64,000 nt of DNA from Rugosibacter sp. (GTDB lineage: Bacteria; Pseudomonadota; Gammaproteobacteria; Burkholderiales; Rhodocyclaceae): the NCBI GenBank assembly GCA_004322535.1, contig SCUZ01000062.1, positions 1-64,000 on the forward strand, read 5' to 3'. Position 1 is the first letter of the stretch. Each line of letters opens with the position of its first letter. The notes beneath the pieces are model-generated. The model worked only from the letters and a program-made list of their open reading frames with translations. It did no database searches and was not told where the DNA came from. The translations under genes and the position numbers were made by a program. Shown here one piece after another: positions 9,269 to 18,929 of this stretch.

Positions 9269-10498
9269 ATGAGTACCTCTTTTATTAAAGTCCCCACACA
9301 AGGCCAAAAAATAATCCCAGGTCAGACAATTCCTGACAATCCCATCATCCCATTTATCGAAGGTGATGGGATTGGCGTTGATATCACGCCTGTAATGCAA
9401 AAAGTAGTCGATGCCGCAGTTCAAAAAGCCTACGCAGGCAAGCGCAAAATCTCATGGATGGAAGTTTACGCAGGCGAAAAAGCCACTCGCGTCTATGGTC
9501 CTGATGTATGGCTTCCGGAAGAAACCATTACCGCCTGCAAGGACTACTCCATATCGATTAAGGGCCCGCTAACCACCCCAGTCGGTGGCGGCATCCGCTC
9601 ACTCAACGTCGCTCTGCGGCAAGAAATGGATCTCTTTCAGTGCGTACGCCCCGTGCGCTACTTCAAAGGCATTCCCTCACCGCTTAAAGACCCCTCCAAG
9701 ACAGACATGGTTATTTTCCGTGAGAACACTGAAGATATTTATGCTGGTATCGAGTGGCAAGCAGAATCTGCCCAAGCAAAAAAAGTCATCAAATTTCTGC
9801 AGGAAGAAATGGGTGTAACCAAAATTCGCTTTCCTGATACATCCGGCATCGGCATCAAACCTGTTTCACGCGAAGGCTCTGAACGTCTGATGCGGGCCGC
9901 AATCCAGTACGCCATCGACAACAAGCGTAAATCGGTCACCATTGTGCACAAAGGCAACATCATGAAATACACCGAAGGTGGCTTCCGTGACTGGGCCTAT
10001 GGTTTAGCTGTAAAAGAATTCGGTGGTGTTGAAATTGACGGCGGTCCCTGGCTCAAGCTGTCTAACGGCATCATAATCAAAGACGCCATTGCTGACGCTT
10101 TTTTGCAGCAGATTCTGCTTCGCCCAGCCGAGTATGACGTCATCGCGTGTTGCAATCTCAATGGCGACTACATCTCTGACGCCCTAGCTGCACAAGTAGG
10201 TGGCATTGGTATTGCGCCAGGCGCGAACATCTCCAATGATTACGCTGTTTTTGAAGCCACCCACGGAACAGCTCCGAAATACGCCGGAAAAGATTATGTC
10301 AATCCGGGCTCATTGATTCTGTCTGCTGAAATGATGCTGCGCCATATGGGCTGGACAGAGGCTGCAGATCTCATCATTCACTCAATGGAGGCTGCCATTG
10401 GCGATAAAGTGGTCACCTACGACTTTGCTCGTCTGATGGAAGGCGCAACAGAAGTAAAGTGCTCTGCCTTTGGGCAAGCAATGATAGACCGCATGTAA
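9269..10498 (+). CDS. icd: Isocitrate dehydrogenase, NADP-dependent
   Basis: TCA-cycle enzyme converting isocitrate to 2-oxoglutarate with NADPH and CO2. The 409-residue product shows the N-terminal [13 protein letters not shown], the phosphorylatable-serine/substrate block [27 protein letters not shown], and the C-terminal cofactor region [13 protein letters not shown]. The sequence fits the E. coli-type homodimer. It competes with isocitrate lyase (aceA, 14168) for isocitrate; I see no aceK kinase/phosphatase in the window. Start ATG 9269 with GGAG upstream; ends at a strong terminator (10535-10568). Confidence 0.97.
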   Translation: MSTSFIKVPTQGQKIIPGQTIPDNPIIPFIEGDGIGVDITPVMQKVVDAAVQKAYAGKRKISWMEVYAGEKATRVYGPDVWLPEETITACKDYSISIKGPLTTPVGGGIRSLNVALRQEMDLFQCVRPVRYFKGIPSPLKDPSKTDMVIFRENTEDIYAGIEWQAESAQAKKVIKFLQEEMGVTKIRFPDTSGIGIKPVSREGSERLMRAAIQYAIDNKRKSVTIVHKGNIMKYTEGGFRDWAYGLAVKEFGGVEIDGGPWLKLSNGIIIKDAIADAFLQQILLRPAEYDVIACCNLNGDYISDALAAQVGGIGIAPGANISNDYAVFEATHGTAPKYAGKDYVNPGSLILSAEMMLRHMGWTEAADLIIHSMEAAIGDKVVTYDFARLMEGATEVKCSAFGQAMIDRM

Positions 10499-10534
10499 GC
10501 CTGAAAAACCGTAACCAAAAGAAAAAAGAAAGAA

Positions 10535-10568
10535 AAAGCCCGTCCCTGATCAGTCAGGGACGGGCTTT
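10535..10568 (+). terminator. Intrinsic terminator after icd
   Basis: AAAGCCCGTCCCTGA and TCAGGGACGGGCTTT form a 15-bp stem around a four-base loop, starting 36 bases past the icd stop. A/T-rich flanks on both sides mean it could also serve the convergent cold-shock gene. Confidence 0.88.
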
Positions 10569-10663
10569 AAATATTTATATTTTCAGGATCAAAAATAGCG
10601 ATTCTGATAATACTTTGACTGTCTATTAGACGGTCGGCATCTCAAACAAAAAACATTAAGCGA

Positions 10664-10867
10664 TTAAGCGCGCTGAATGTTTGAAGCTTGCTTGCCTTTA
10701 GGGCCTTGGACCACGTCGAAAGACACTTTGTCGCCTTCTTTCAGCGACTTGAATCCTGCCATATTGATAGCGGAGAAATGAGCGAAAAGGTCTTCGCTGC
10801 CATCATCAGGGGTAATAAAGCCAAAACCTTTGGCGTCGTTGAACCATTTTACTGTACCAGTTGCCAT
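10664..10867 (-). CDS. cspA: Cold-shock domain protein (CspA family)
   Basis: Small single-stranded nucleic-acid-binding protein acting as an RNA chaperone. The 67-residue product is a single cold-shock domain with both RNA-binding motifs: [11 protein letters not shown] (RNP1) and DLFAHFSAI (RNP2). It has the long leader typical of the family: the only good upstream promoter (11021-11049) is about 150 bases away. It converges with icd. Which of several possible Csp paralogues it corresponds to cannot be told from this window. Confidence 0.95.
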   Translation of the reverse strand: MATGTVKWFNDAKGFGFITPDDGSEDLFAHFSAINMAGFKSLKEGDKVSFDVVQGPKGKQASNIQRA

Positions 10868-11020
10868 GTAACTATTCCTTAATCAAAACGAACAAATCGG
10901 CCACCGCTGCGGGCTACAAGAGAAACCGCACCCCGGCCGGGGCATGTTTAACACTTAAGTTCAAAAGCGCTGAAAGAACTTTGCAAGACTTCAACAAAAC
11001 ATAAGCTAAACACGGTGTGC

Positions 11021-11049
11021 GTTTTACCTGCTAAATTTATCCACGTCAA
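11021..11049 (-). promoter_or_regulatory. Probable cspA promoter with long 5' leader
   Basis: On the minus strand TTGACG (11044-11049) and TAAAAC (11021-11026) are spaced by 17 bases. Transcription from here would give a leader of roughly 145 bases before the cspA start, similar in size to the temperature-sensing leader of E. coli cspA. Confidence 0.45.
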
Positions 11050-11160
11050 CAACTATTTATGCTTTACCTTGCCTAGCTCCCCGCCTGCCCCATTCCCTAG
11101 CATGTAAAACCCCTTGAATTACGCTTTTTATCCCCCATATAAACCCTGCTTTTTATTGAG

Positions 11161-11188
11161 TTGAAACCCTCATAATTAACATTAGAAT
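11161..11188 (+). promoter_or_regulatory. clpS-clpA promoter, almost touching the start codon
   Basis: TTGAAA (11161-11166) and TAGAAT (11183-11188) are spaced by 16 bases. The expected transcription start is at or next to the clpS ATG (11195), and no ribosome-binding site precedes that ATG. A weaker alternative -10, CATAAT (11171-11176), would still leave only about a dozen leader bases. Confidence 0.55.
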
Positions 11189-11194
11189 GTATTT

Positions 11195-11515
11195 ATGGTT
11201 ACACGCAGAGAAACTGATAGAGGGGGAGATGCTGCACTTGCCCCGGAAAAAAGTAAAGCAAGCTTACCGCCGATGTACAAGGTATTGCTGCTGAATGATG
11301 ATTTCACGCCAATGGATTTCGTCGTGATGGTTTTGGAAAAATTTTTTACTTTATCACGAGAACAAGCAATGCAAGTTATGTTGAAGGTGCATCGTGAAGG
11401 AAAAGGTGTTTGCGGCGTTTATCCCATGGATATTGCCGCAACGAAAGTTGAACTGGTTAGTGCATTTGCACGGCAACACCAGCACCCGCTGGCCTGCGTT
11501 ATGGAGGAAAACTGA
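11195..11515 (+). CDS. clpS: ATP-dependent Clp protease adaptor ClpS
   Basis: Adaptor that delivers N-end-rule substrates to ClpAP. The 106-residue product has a flexible N-terminal 25 residues, then the ClpS core: [20 protein letters not shown] with the conserved Asn-Asp pair of the N-degron pocket, and [17 protein letters not shown]. The start is ATG 11195; an in-frame stop (TAG 11183) rules out an upstream start and there is no Shine-Dalgarno sequence, which with the promoter position suggests a leaderless mRNA. Its stop codon overlaps the clpA start by one base (TGATG), so the pair is translationally coupled. Confidence 0.95.
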   Translation: MVTRRETDRGGDAALAPEKSKASLPPMYKVLLLNDDFTPMDFVVMVLEKFFTLSREQAMQVMLKVHREGKGVCGVYPMDIAATKVELVSAFARQHQHPLACVMEEN

Positions 11516-13791
11516 TGATTGCCCAAGAACTTGAAGTTAGCTTGCATATGGCTTTCGTAGATGCGCGTCAGAAGCGCCACGAATTCATTACAGTGGAACA
11601 TTTACTGTTAGCCCTGCTTGACAACCCATCTGCCGCTGAAGTCTTGCGTGCGTGCGCCGTTGATATGGATGGGTTGCGCAAAGAGCTAACCGCTTTTATT
11701 AGCGACCATACGCCCACGGTTAGTGGCACTGATGAAATCGACACGCAGCCTACCCTGGGGTTCCAACGAGTTATTCAACGTGCTATTTTGCATGTGCAGT
11801 CATCCGGCAAAAAAGAAGTGACTGGTGCCAATGTTCTCGTTGCGATATTTGGCGAAAAAGATTCGCACGCAGTGTACTTCCTTCAGCGGCAGAATATTTC
11901 GCGTCTTGATGTAGTGAACTTTATATCTCATGGCATCGCTAAGGTTCCGCCCCCTCACAGCAAAGATGAAACGGCTGAAACTGAGGCAGAATCACAAGAA
12001 AAAGCAGGGGCGCTTGAGAGCTTTGCACAAAATCTGAATCAGCAAGCGCTAATTGGCAAGATAGATCCGTTGATCGGGCGAGACAAAGAGCTCGAGCGCG
12101 TCATCCAAACACTTTGCCGACGTCGCAAAAACAACCCCCTTCTCGTTGGCGAAGCAGGGGTTGGCAAAACCGCTATTGCAGAAGGCCTTGCCCGTCGCAT
12201 CACTGAAGGCCGTGTGCCGGATATTCTTGCCAATGCTGTTGTTTACTCACTTGACATGGGTTCCCTTTTGGCAGGAACAAAGTATCGAGGTGACTTTGAG
12301 CAACGCCTGAAGGCTGTGCTAAAACAATTGGCGGACACACCCAATTCAATTTTATTCATTGATGAAATTCACACTTTAATCGGTGCTGGTGCTGCCTCAG
12401 GCGGAACACTTGATGCATCCAATTTACTCAAGCCAGCGCTATCCTCTGGCGCACTCAAATGTATTGGTGCAACGACTTATAACGAATATCGCGGTGTATT
12501 CGAGAAAGATCACGCGTTATCCCGACGCTTCCAGAAAGTCGATGTCAATGAGCCATCGGTTGATGAAACCGTCTCCATTTTACGTGGCCTTAAGTCGCGC
12601 TTTGAAGAACACCACAGCGTTAAGTATTCGTCTGCTGCCATCTCCAGTGCAGCCGAGCTATCAGCCAAATATATTAATGATCGGCATCTACCCGATAAAG
12701 CCATTGACGTGATTGACGAAGCGGGTGCCGCGCAACGTATTTTGCCGAAATCGAAACAAAAAAAGCTGATTGGCAAAACTGAAATCGAAGAGATTGTTGC
12801 CAAAATTGCGCGGATTCCGCCTAAACATGTCTCTTCAGATGATCGCTCAGCACTAAAGAATCTCGACCGTGACCTGATGAATATGGTCTATGGCCAAAAT
12901 GCGGCAATTGAAGCGTTGGTTAGAGCCATCAAAATGTCCCGCTCCGGTCTGGGCGACCCGCAAAAGCCCATTGGTAGTTTTCTTTTCTCTGGCCCTACGG
13001 GCGTAGGAAAGACCGAAGTGGCCAGGCAACTGGCTTACTGCATGGGCATTGACCTCATACGCTTTGACATGTCTGAATATATGGAGCGTCATGCCGTCAG
13101 CCGCCTCATAGGTGCTCCGCCGGGTTATGTTGGATTTGATCAAGGCGGCTTACTCACTGAAGCCATCACAAAAAAACCGCATGCAGTGCTCTTGCTTGAT
13201 GAAATAGAAAAAGCCCACCCTGAAATTTTCAATATCCTGCTACAAGTAATGGATCATGGCTCGTTAACTGACAACAACGGCCGCAAGGCGGACTTCCGCA
13301 ATGTGATCATTGTCATGACCACCAATGCTGGTGCAGAATCTTTACAAAAAACCAGCATCGGCTTTACGACAAATAAAGCACAGGGCGATGAAATGGTTGA
13401 TATCAAGCGCATGTTCACGCCAGAGTTCCGGAATCGGCTGGACGCCATCATTTCCTTCCGTGCCTTGGATGCACAGATTATTCTGCGTGTCGTTGATAAA
13501 TTTCTCATGCAGCTGGAAGGGCAGTTACATGAGAAAAAAGTCGAGGCTATTTTCACTGATGCTCTTCGTGCATGGTTGGGTGAAAAAGGCTTTGACCCCT
13601 TGATGGGTGCCCGTCCCATGGCGCGCCTGATCCAAGACACGATCCGTTCCGCTTTGGCGGATGAATTGTTGTTTGGCCGATTGATTCATGGTGGCCGAGT
13701 AATTATTGATCTCGACGAAAATGAGAAAGTTAAACTGAAATTTGAGGATGCGGAGACCAACCCAACGATCCCATCATCTACCGTCGGTTAA
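11515..13791 (+). CDS. clpA: ATP-dependent Clp protease, unfoldase subunit ClpA
   Basis: Hexameric AAA+ unfoldase that feeds proteins to ClpP. The 758-residue product has the double Clp N-domain (1-140), first AAA module with Walker [10 protein letters not shown] and Walker B LFIDEIH, and second module with GPTGVGKTE and [14 protein letters not shown]. The IGL/IGF loop needed for ClpP docking is present as IGFTT near residue 618. Immediately downstream of clpS, ending at an intrinsic terminator. The protease subunit ClpP is not in this window. Confidence 0.96.
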   Translation: MIAQELEVSLHMAFVDARQKRHEFITVEHLLLALLDNPSAAEVLRACAVDMDGLRKELTAFISDHTPTVSGTDEIDTQPTLGFQRVIQRAILHVQSSGKKEVTGANVLVAIFGEKDSHAVYFLQRQNISRLDVVNFISHGIAKVPPPHSKDETAETEAESQEKAGALESFAQNLNQQALIGKIDPLIGRDKELERVIQTLCRRRKNNPLLVGEAGVGKTAIAEGLARRITEGRVPDILANAVVYSLDMGSLLAGTKYRGDFEQRLKAVLKQLADTPNSILFIDEIHTLIGAGAASGGTLDASNLLKPALSSGALKCIGATTYNEYRGVFEKDHALSRRFQKVDVNEPSVDETVSILRGLKSRFEEHHSVKYSSAAISSAAELSAKYINDRHLPDKAIDVIDEAGAAQRILPKSKQKKLIGKTEIEEIVAKIARIPPKHVSSDDRSALKNLDRDLMNMVYGQNAAIEALVRAIKMSRSGLGDPQKPIGSFLFSGPTGVGKTEVARQLAYCMGIDLIRFDMSEYMERHAVSRLIGAPPGYVGFDQGGLLTEAITKKPHAVLLLDEIEKAHPEIFNILLQVMDHGSLTDNNGRKADFRNVIIVMTTNAGAESLQKTSIGFTTNKAQGDEMVDIKRMFTPEFRNRLDAIISFRALDAQIILRVVDKFLMQLEGQLHEKKVEAIFTDALRAWLGEKGFDPLMGARPMARLIQDTIRSALADELLFGRLIHGGRVIIDLDENEKVKLKFEDAETNPTIPSSTVG

Positions 13792-13821
13792 GTAATCCCG
13801 CTCACAATCGTACCCACATAA

Positions 13822-13853
13822 AACTCGGCGCCTCATCAGCGCCGAGTTTTTTT
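13822..13853 (+). terminator. Intrinsic terminator after clpA
   Basis: AACTCGGCGC and GCGCCGAGTT form a 10-bp stem with a seven-base loop, followed by a run of seven or more T. It starts 31 bases after the clpA stop. Confidence 0.92.
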
Positions 13854-14073
13854 GTTTTGGCCACCCGCTTTACTGCTTTGACTCTTTGACTCCTAGTCTC
13901 GTGGATGATATTGCCATAGTCAACCTAATAATCGAACGCTTACCCATGCAAAAATAGCGCATGGCGTAGTAAGCCACGGCTCATATTTTTATTTTTTTAT
14001 CATTAAAACATTAAGTTAATAAATACTTAACTGAAACTGAAACAAAATTTAGGCCGTTTAAAATCTTAATAAG

Positions 14074-14085
14074 TCTTATATAAGA
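14074..14085. promoter_or_regulatory. Palindrome upstream of the aceA -35 box
   Basis: TCTTATATAAGA is a perfect 12-base palindrome ending four bases before the TTGACA box of the aceA promoter. That is a normal place for an activator, or for a repressor acting by exclusion. The cognate regulator is unknown. Confidence 0.35.
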
Positions 14086-14088
14086 TGA

Positions 14089-14117
14089 TTGACATAAGAT
14101 TATTTTTATTTGATAAT
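14089..14117 (+). promoter_or_regulatory. aceA: aceA promoter, near consensus
   Basis: Perfect TTGACA (14089-14094), 17-base spacer, GATAAT (14112-14117). Transcription would start near 14124, about 44 bases before the aceA ATG. A near-consensus promoter suggests that control is mainly negative or that basal expression is high. Confidence 0.65.
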
Positions 14118-14133
14118 TCGTCTGCAATTTTAT

Positions 14134-14147
14134 TTGCATCCATGCAA
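14134..14147. promoter_or_regulatory. Inverted repeat in the aceA leader
   Basis: TTGCAT and ATGCAA flank two bases, forming a perfect inverted repeat about 10 to 24 bases after the predicted transcription start and just before the AAGGA ribosome-binding site. It could be an operator for a repressor blocking elongation or initiation. Confidence 0.35.
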
Positions 14148-14167
14148 CCTTCTTTTAAGGAACAAAA

Positions 14168-15466
14168 ATGACTAATCGCAAAGAAGCTGCTGCCACCCTA
14201 GCAAAGGATTGGGCAAACAATCCACGTTGGAAAGGTATTAAACGGGGCTACTCGGCCGAAGATGTCATTCGCCTGCGTGGCTCCTTTCCTATTGAGCACA
14301 CCTTGGCACGTCGAGGTGCAGAAAAATTATGGGATTTATTGCACAGCCAGCCATATGTCAATTGTCTCGGCGCGCTCACTGGTGGTCAGGCAATGCAACA
14401 AGTCAAAGCAGGCATTAAAGCTATTTATCTCAGCGGCTGGCAAGTTGCGGCAGACAATAACAGCTATGCATCCATGTACCCTGATCAATCACTTTATCCC
14501 GTTGATTCCGTGCCTAAGGTTGTCGAGAGAATCAATAACTCATTCCGCCGTGCGGATGAAATCCAATACGCAAAAGAGATAGAAGCGGGTGATAAAAGTT
14601 ACATCGACTACTTTGCCCCTATCGTTGCCGATGCTGAAGCCGGATTTGGCGGCGTATTGAATGCCTTTGAATTGATGAAAGCGATGATTGCAGCTGGCGC
14701 AAGTGGTGTTCATTGGGAAGATCAACTGGCTTCAGTTAAAAAATGTGGCCATATGGGTGGCAAAGTACTTGTACCAACCAAAGAAGCCATACAGAAACTA
14801 ATTGCCGCACGTATGGCGGCTGACGTATGCGGTGTGCCCACACTTGTCATTGCCCGAACAGATGCTGAAGCGGCCGATCTTTTGACATCCAATTACGACG
14901 AAAATGACGTGGCCTTTTGTACAGGAGAGCGCACAAGTGAAGGCTTCTATAAAACGCGCAGTGGCATAGATCAAGCCATATCCCGCGCAATCGCCTATGC
15001 ATCTTATGCTGACCTAGTCTGGTGCGAAACAGGGACTCCTGACTTAAACTTTGCGCGTCAGTTTGCTGACGCCGTACATGCCAAACATCCGGGAAAAATG
15101 TTGGCATACAACTGCTCTCCCTCGTTCAACTGGAAAAAGAATCTTGACGATGCTACTATCGCTAAATTTCAGCGCGAGCTAGGTGCCATGGGCTACAAGT
15201 ACCAGTTCATCACTCTCGCCGGCATTCACTCTATGTGGTACAACATGTTTGACTTGGCACAAGACTATGTCGCGCGTGGCATGACGGCCTATGTCGAAAA
15301 AGTGCAAGAACCGGAATTTTCAGCACGTGATCGTGGATATAGTTTTGTCTCTCATCAGCAAGAAGTAGGTACTGGATACTTCGATGACGTCACGACGGTT
15401 ATTCAAGGCGGCACCTCTTCCGTTACCGCGCTGACAGGGTCGACTGAAGAAGCACAGTTTCACTAA
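14168..15466 (+). CDS. aceA: Isocitrate lyase
   Basis: First enzyme of the glyoxylate shunt: isocitrate to glyoxylate plus succinate, allowing growth on acetate or fatty acids. The 432-residue product contains the catalytic signature KKCGHMGGK (about 190-198), the magnesium-binding [11 protein letters not shown] block and [11 protein letters not shown]. Start ATG 14168 has an AAGGA site. aceB follows after 72 bases and completes the shunt. Confidence 0.97.
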   Translation: MTNRKEAAATLAKDWANNPRWKGIKRGYSAEDVIRLRGSFPIEHTLARRGAEKLWDLLHSQPYVNCLGALTGGQAMQQVKAGIKAIYLSGWQVAADNNSYASMYPDQSLYPVDSVPKVVERINNSFRRADEIQYAKEIEAGDKSYIDYFAPIVADAEAGFGGVLNAFELMKAMIAAGASGVHWEDQLASVKKCGHMGGKVLVPTKEAIQKLIAARMAADVCGVPTLVIARTDAEAADLLTSNYDENDVAFCTGERTSEGFYKTRSGIDQAISRAIAYASYADLVWCETGTPDLNFARQFADAVHAKHPGKMLAYNCSPSFNWKKNLDDATIAKFQRELGAMGYKYQFITLAGIHSMWYNMFDLAQDYVARGMTAYVEKVQEPEFSARDRGYSFVSHQQEVGTGYFDDVTTVIQGGTSSVTALTGSTEEAQFH

Positions 15467-15538
15467 AAACTCCGCAGTGACTAGAGATTACAGGCCACTG
15501 CGAAAATATCATTACTATCAATCGCAAAGAATTATTTT

Positions 15539-17152
15539 ATGAGCCAGGCAAAGACAACACCTCTACTACCCCAGGGCGTTCAAATCATTACCCCCCTGAG
15601 TGACGACTTTTCACAGATCCTTACTCACGATGCGCTTGAGTTCGTTGCAAAGCTTCATCGCTCCTTCGAGCCCCGGCGTCAGCAGCTTCTTGCAGCTCGA
15701 ACCCTGCGGCAACAACGAATTGACGCAGGGGAAATGCCTGACCTTCTGCCAGAAACAAAACACATTCGTGAGGGTGACTGGAAAATTGCTCCGCTACCCA
15801 AAGCGCTCGAACGTCGCCGCACAGAGATTACCGGACCCGTTGAAGCCAAGATGATTATCAACGCATTTAATTCAGGCGCTGATAGTTATATGGCTGATTT
15901 CGAGGATTCCAACAGCCCTAAATGGGATAACCAGATCCAGGGACAAATCAACTTATATAAAGCGATCCGCCGTGAGTTGACATTCAAGAACGCCGCGGGA
16001 AAAGAATACAAACTCAACGATAAAATCGCCACCTTGCAAATTCGTCCACGCGGCTGGCACCTCGATGAAAAACATGTACTGGTTGACGGACAGCGTGTCT
16101 CGGGTGGCGTTTTCGACTTTGCATTAGTGTTCTTTCACAACGCCAAAGAGCAAATAGCGCGCGGCGCCGGGCCCTTCTATTATTTGCCGAAGATGGAAAG
16201 CCATCTCGAAGCCCGGCTATGGAACGACATTTTCATCATGGCTCAACATGAAATCGGCCTGCCTCAGGGGTCAATTAAGGCGACGGTACTCATAGAAACC
16301 ATACTCGCCACCTTCGAGATGGAAGAAATTCTTTATGAACTGCGCGAGCATAGCGCCGGACTTAATGCGGGCCGCTGGGATTACATCTTTAGCTGCATTA
16401 AAAAGTTCAAACGCAATACGGATTTCTGTCTTGCCAATCGTGGCGCCATCACGATGGAAGTACCTTTTATGCGGAGTTATGCCTTAGCTCTGGTAAAAGC
16501 CTGCCACAAACGTGGTGCCCCTGCCATCGGTGGCATGAGCGCACTGATCCCGATCAAAAACGATCCTGTTGCAAATGAAAAAGCGTTAGCAGGAATTCGC
16601 CACGATAAAACACGAGATGCAGCAGATGGTTTCGATGGCGGATGGGTAGCGCATCCGGGGCTTGTGGCAATTGCTGCAGAAGAATTTCAGAAAGTACTTG
16701 GCGACCGCCCCCATCAACGGGAAAAACAGCGCGATGAAAACTTTGGTCCACGCGACTGGCTCAACTTTCAACTCGAGCAACCGATTACCGAAGCGGGTGT
16801 GCGCAATAACATCAATGTCGGCATTCATTATTTGGGCAGCTGGCTCACCGGGAATGGTTGTGTGCCCATTCACAACCTCATGGAAGATGCGGCGACTGCT
16901 GAAATCAGTCGTTCACAGATTTGGCAATGGGTTGTCTCGCCCAAAGGCAAACTCGATGATGGGCGTAAAGTGACTGCCGATATGGTACGCGGATTGATTG
17001 GCGAAGAGTTGACAAAGGTAAAAGTCACGGTAGCCGAAAGTGGTGATGAAACAGCCACCTACGATCAAGCCGCAAAAATTTTCGAGGAAATGTCGCTGGC
17101 GGATAACTACCCTGAGTTCCTTACCTTACCGTTGTATGAGGCCATGGCTTAA
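15539..17152 (+). CDS. aceB: Malate synthase A
   Basis: Condenses glyoxylate with acetyl-CoA to malate. The 537-residue length is that of the A isoform rather than the roughly 720-residue G isoform. Family blocks are visible: YMADFEDSNSPKWDN, LQIRPRGWHLDEKH, GPFYYLPKMESHLEARLW and AGRWDYIFSCIKKF. The catalytic arginine lies in QIRPRGWH and the catalytic base in the C-terminal NLMEDAATAEISR region. Same direction as aceA, 72 bases apart, probably one transcript. The 3' end meets a hairpin containing the dispersed repeat. Confidence 0.96.
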   Translation: MSQAKTTPLLPQGVQIITPLSDDFSQILTHDALEFVAKLHRSFEPRRQQLLAARTLRQQRIDAGEMPDLLPETKHIREGDWKIAPLPKALERRRTEITGPVEAKMIINAFNSGADSYMADFEDSNSPKWDNQIQGQINLYKAIRRELTFKNAAGKEYKLNDKIATLQIRPRGWHLDEKHVLVDGQRVSGGVFDFALVFFHNAKEQIARGAGPFYYLPKMESHLEARLWNDIFIMAQHEIGLPQGSIKATVLIETILATFEMEEILYELREHSAGLNAGRWDYIFSCIKKFKRNTDFCLANRGAITMEVPFMRSYALALVKACHKRGAPAIGGMSALIPIKNDPVANEKALAGIRHDKTRDAADGFDGGWVAHPGLVAIAAEEFQKVLGDRPHQREKQRDENFGPRDWLNFQLEQPITEAGVRNNINVGIHYLGSWLTGNGCVPIHNLMEDAATAEISRSQIWQWVVSPKGKLDDGRKVTADMVRGLIGEELTKVKVTVAESGDETATYDQAAKIFEEMSLADNYPEFLTLPLYEAMA

Positions 17153-17160
17153 GCTAAAAA

Positions 17161-17190
17161 CCAACGCTGACTTCAGAAAGTCGGCGCTGG
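17161..17190. terminator. Hairpin between aceB and dut built from inverted repeat cores
   Basis: CCAACGCTGACTT (17161-17173) pairs with AAGTCGGCGCTGG (17178-17190): twelve pairs including one G-U wobble, one mismatch and a four-base loop. The right arm is part of dispersed repeat copy B and the left arm is a diverged half-copy of the same core in opposite orientation. It lies between the convergent ends of aceB and dut, where a terminator is expected; no strong T-tract follows. Confidence 0.5.
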
Positions 17191-17200
17191 CGATACGGCG
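17176..17200 (-). repeat. Dispersed 25-bp repeat, copy B (intergenic, aceB-dut)
   Basis: On the minus strand this matches the consensus at 24 of 25 positions, differing only at the last base. It is the only copy with an adjacent inverted half-copy (17161-17174), so it forms a hairpin. Confidence 0.8.
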
Positions 17201-17221
17201 AATAACGATTTATAAGGCTTT

Positions 17222-17695
17222 TTACGCCTTGCCAGTACTACCAAAACCGCCAGCTCCACGTTCGCTAACCACAAACTCATCGACTATATTAAAACTCACT
17301 TGCACCACAGGCACGATCACCAACTGCGCCAAGCGATCGAGCGGATTAATCGTGAAGGTTTCATGGCCGCGATTCCAGGTTGAAACAAACAATTCACCCT
17401 GATAGTCGGAATCAATCAAGCCCACAAGATTCCCCAGTACAATACCATGCTTATGCCCCAAACCCGAACGGGGCAGAATCATGGCGGCCAGCGAAGGGTC
17501 GGCAATATGAATCGCAATGCCTGTCGGGATCAGAATAGTCTCCCCCGAGTGGATTTTCATAGCCACATCGATACATGCGCGCAAATCAACTCCCGCTGAG
17601 CCAGGCGTTGCATAGTGCGGTGCGTAATGGCCGAAAGCATCTTTCAATCGCGCGTCCAGTAGTTTCAAATCAATGGTTGGCACAGGATTTGCCAT
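17222..17695 (-). CDS. dut: Deoxyuridine 5'-triphosphate nucleotidohydrolase
   Basis: Hydrolyses dUTP to dUMP, keeping uracil out of DNA and supplying dTMP synthesis. The 157-residue product shows the trimeric dUTPase motifs in order: [12 protein letters not shown] (motif 1), [11 protein letters not shown] (motif 3 region), [11 protein letters not shown], and the C-terminal glycine-rich arm [11 protein letters not shown] that closes the active site. Start taken as ATG 17695 (a GTG at 17698 precedes it). The start overlaps the coaBC 3' end by 26 bases, indicating coupled translation, the usual coaBC-dut order. Confidence 0.96.
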   Translation of the reverse strand: MANPVPTIDLKLLDARLKDAFGHYAPHYATPGSAGVDLRACIDVAMKIHSGETILIPTGIAIHIADPSLAAMILPRSGLGHKHGIVLGNLVGLIDSDYQGELFVSTWNRGHETFTINPLDRLAQLVIVPVVQVSFNIVDEFVVSERGAGGFGSTGKA

Positions 17696-18884
17696 CACAT
17701 TTCTCCATTAAAGAAGCCAAATGCGCGACTATGCCACGCGCCACGATTATTTTTTTCGCCGGAGGCAAGGGGTGAGCACCGGTTGCATCAAACAGAGTAA
17801 CTCGATTAGTCTCCCTACCCAACCCGTCTTGCACCAGGTTTCCGACAACAAGTGCAAGATTTTTTGCCTTCCGCTTGGATTCTGCATAAGTTTCCAGGTT
17901 TTGACTTTCCGCGGCAAAACCCACGCAAAGTGGCGCATCCAGTCGCGCGGCGATTTCTCCGAGAATATCGCTTGTGGCTTCAAGCACCAAAGTTAGCAGT
18001 TCACCGCTTTTCTTTATTTTTTCAGAAGACACCGTCTTCGGCCGGTAATCCGCCACGGCTGCAACACCAATAAACACATCCTGACCCGACAAATTTTGTA
18101 ATACGGCCTCATGCATCTGGGCGCTTGTCTGCACATCTATTCTCCTTACACTACGCGGCGTAGGGAGTGTCACTGGGCCAGCAATCATCGTCACCGTTGC
18201 GCCTGCCTCAACACACGCCTGTGCAAGCGCGAATCCCATTTTACCGGAACTCGAATTCGTTAATCCGCGTACGGGATCAATAGGTTCAAATGTCGGCCCT
18301 GCCGTTAACAAAACATACTTCCCCGCCAGTGGCTTAGGCTGCAAAAACGCGTAAAGTTCATCAAAAATCGCCTCTGCTTCGAGCATGCGGCCTTCACCCA
18401 CTTCGCCACAGGCTTGGTGTCCACTGGCGGGGCCGAGGACTTTTACGCCATCACGACATAACAAGGTCATATTCCGTTGCGTGGCCGGGCTCTCCCACAT
18501 TTGCCGATTCATCGCAGGGACAACCAGCAGAGGGCAATCACGCGCCAGGCATAATGTGGACAACAAATCATCACAAACACCATGCGCCAATTTAGCCAGA
18601 ATGTTGGCTGTTGCCGGAGCAATCAGCACCGCATCAGTACCACGTGTTAGATCAATATGTGCCATGCCATTACTCATTCGGCCATCCCATAACGACTGCC
18701 ACACAGGGCGTCCTGTCAGTGCCTGAAATGTCATGGCCCCAACAAATTCACTGCCTGCCTGCGTGAGCACAACGTCAACGGTAGCGCCAGCCTTAACCAA
18801 CAACCGCGAAAGCTCAGCCGCCTTGTAGGCCGCTATTCCCCCGGTGACTCCCAACACGATACGCTTACCCGCAAAAGCATCCAT
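17670..18884 (-). CDS. coaBC: Bifunctional phosphopantothenoylcysteine decarboxylase / phosphopantothenate-cysteine ligase
   Basis: Two consecutive steps of coenzyme A synthesis in one 404-residue protein. The N-terminal CoaC flavoprotein half (1-190) has [18 protein letters not shown] and the conserved PAMNRQMW. The C-terminal CoaB half begins near residue 190 with [19 protein letters not shown], the nucleotide-binding region, followed by [11 protein letters not shown]. It is divergent from radC across 45 bases and overlaps dut downstream. Confidence 0.96.
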   Translation of the reverse strand: MDAFAGKRIVLGVTGGIAAYKAAELSRLLVKAGATVDVVLTQAGSEFVGAMTFQALTGRPVWQSLWDGRMSNGMAHIDLTRGTDAVLIAPATANILAKLAHGVCDDLLSTLCLARDCPLLVVPAMNRQMWESPATQRNMTLLCRDGVKVLGPASGHQACGEVGEGRMLEAEAIFDELYAFLQPKPLAGKYVLLTAGPTFEPIDPVRGLTNSSSGKMGFALAQACVEAGATVTMIAGPVTLPTPRSVRRIDVQTSAQMHEAVLQNLSGQDVFIGVAAVADYRPKTVSSEKIKKSGELLTLVLEATSDILGEIAARLDAPLCVGFAAESQNLETYAESKRKAKNLALVVGNLVQDGLGRETNRVTLFDATGAHPLPPAKKIIVARGIVAHLASLMEKCDGKSCANH

Positions 18885-18929
18885 GACATTACAATCTATA
18901 ATTAGGCCGTAAATGAGGGATTGTAAACC

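Larger units (their letters stand above)
10868..11194. other. Intergenic region: cspA leader and clpS promoter
   Basis: This 327-base gap between divergent cspA and clpS holds no ORF I can support. Its left half is the likely structured leader of cspA, including the 12-base palindrome CCCCGGCCGGGG at 10931-10942. Its right half, rich in A/T, holds the clpS promoter. Confidence 0.6.
13854..14167. other. Intergenic region upstream of aceA
   Basis: A 314-base A/T-rich stretch with no supportable ORF. Its right part holds the aceA promoter (14089-14117) and two perfect inverted repeats (14074-14085 and 14134-14147). I see nothing specific in 13860-14060. Confidence 0.6.

Noticed and set aside
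13822-13850. Copy of the dispersed repeat at the clpA terminator (CAGCGCCGAGTTTT)
   Set aside because: The core differs at a key position and the upstream half of the repeat is missing; a perfect terminator stem explains it fully.
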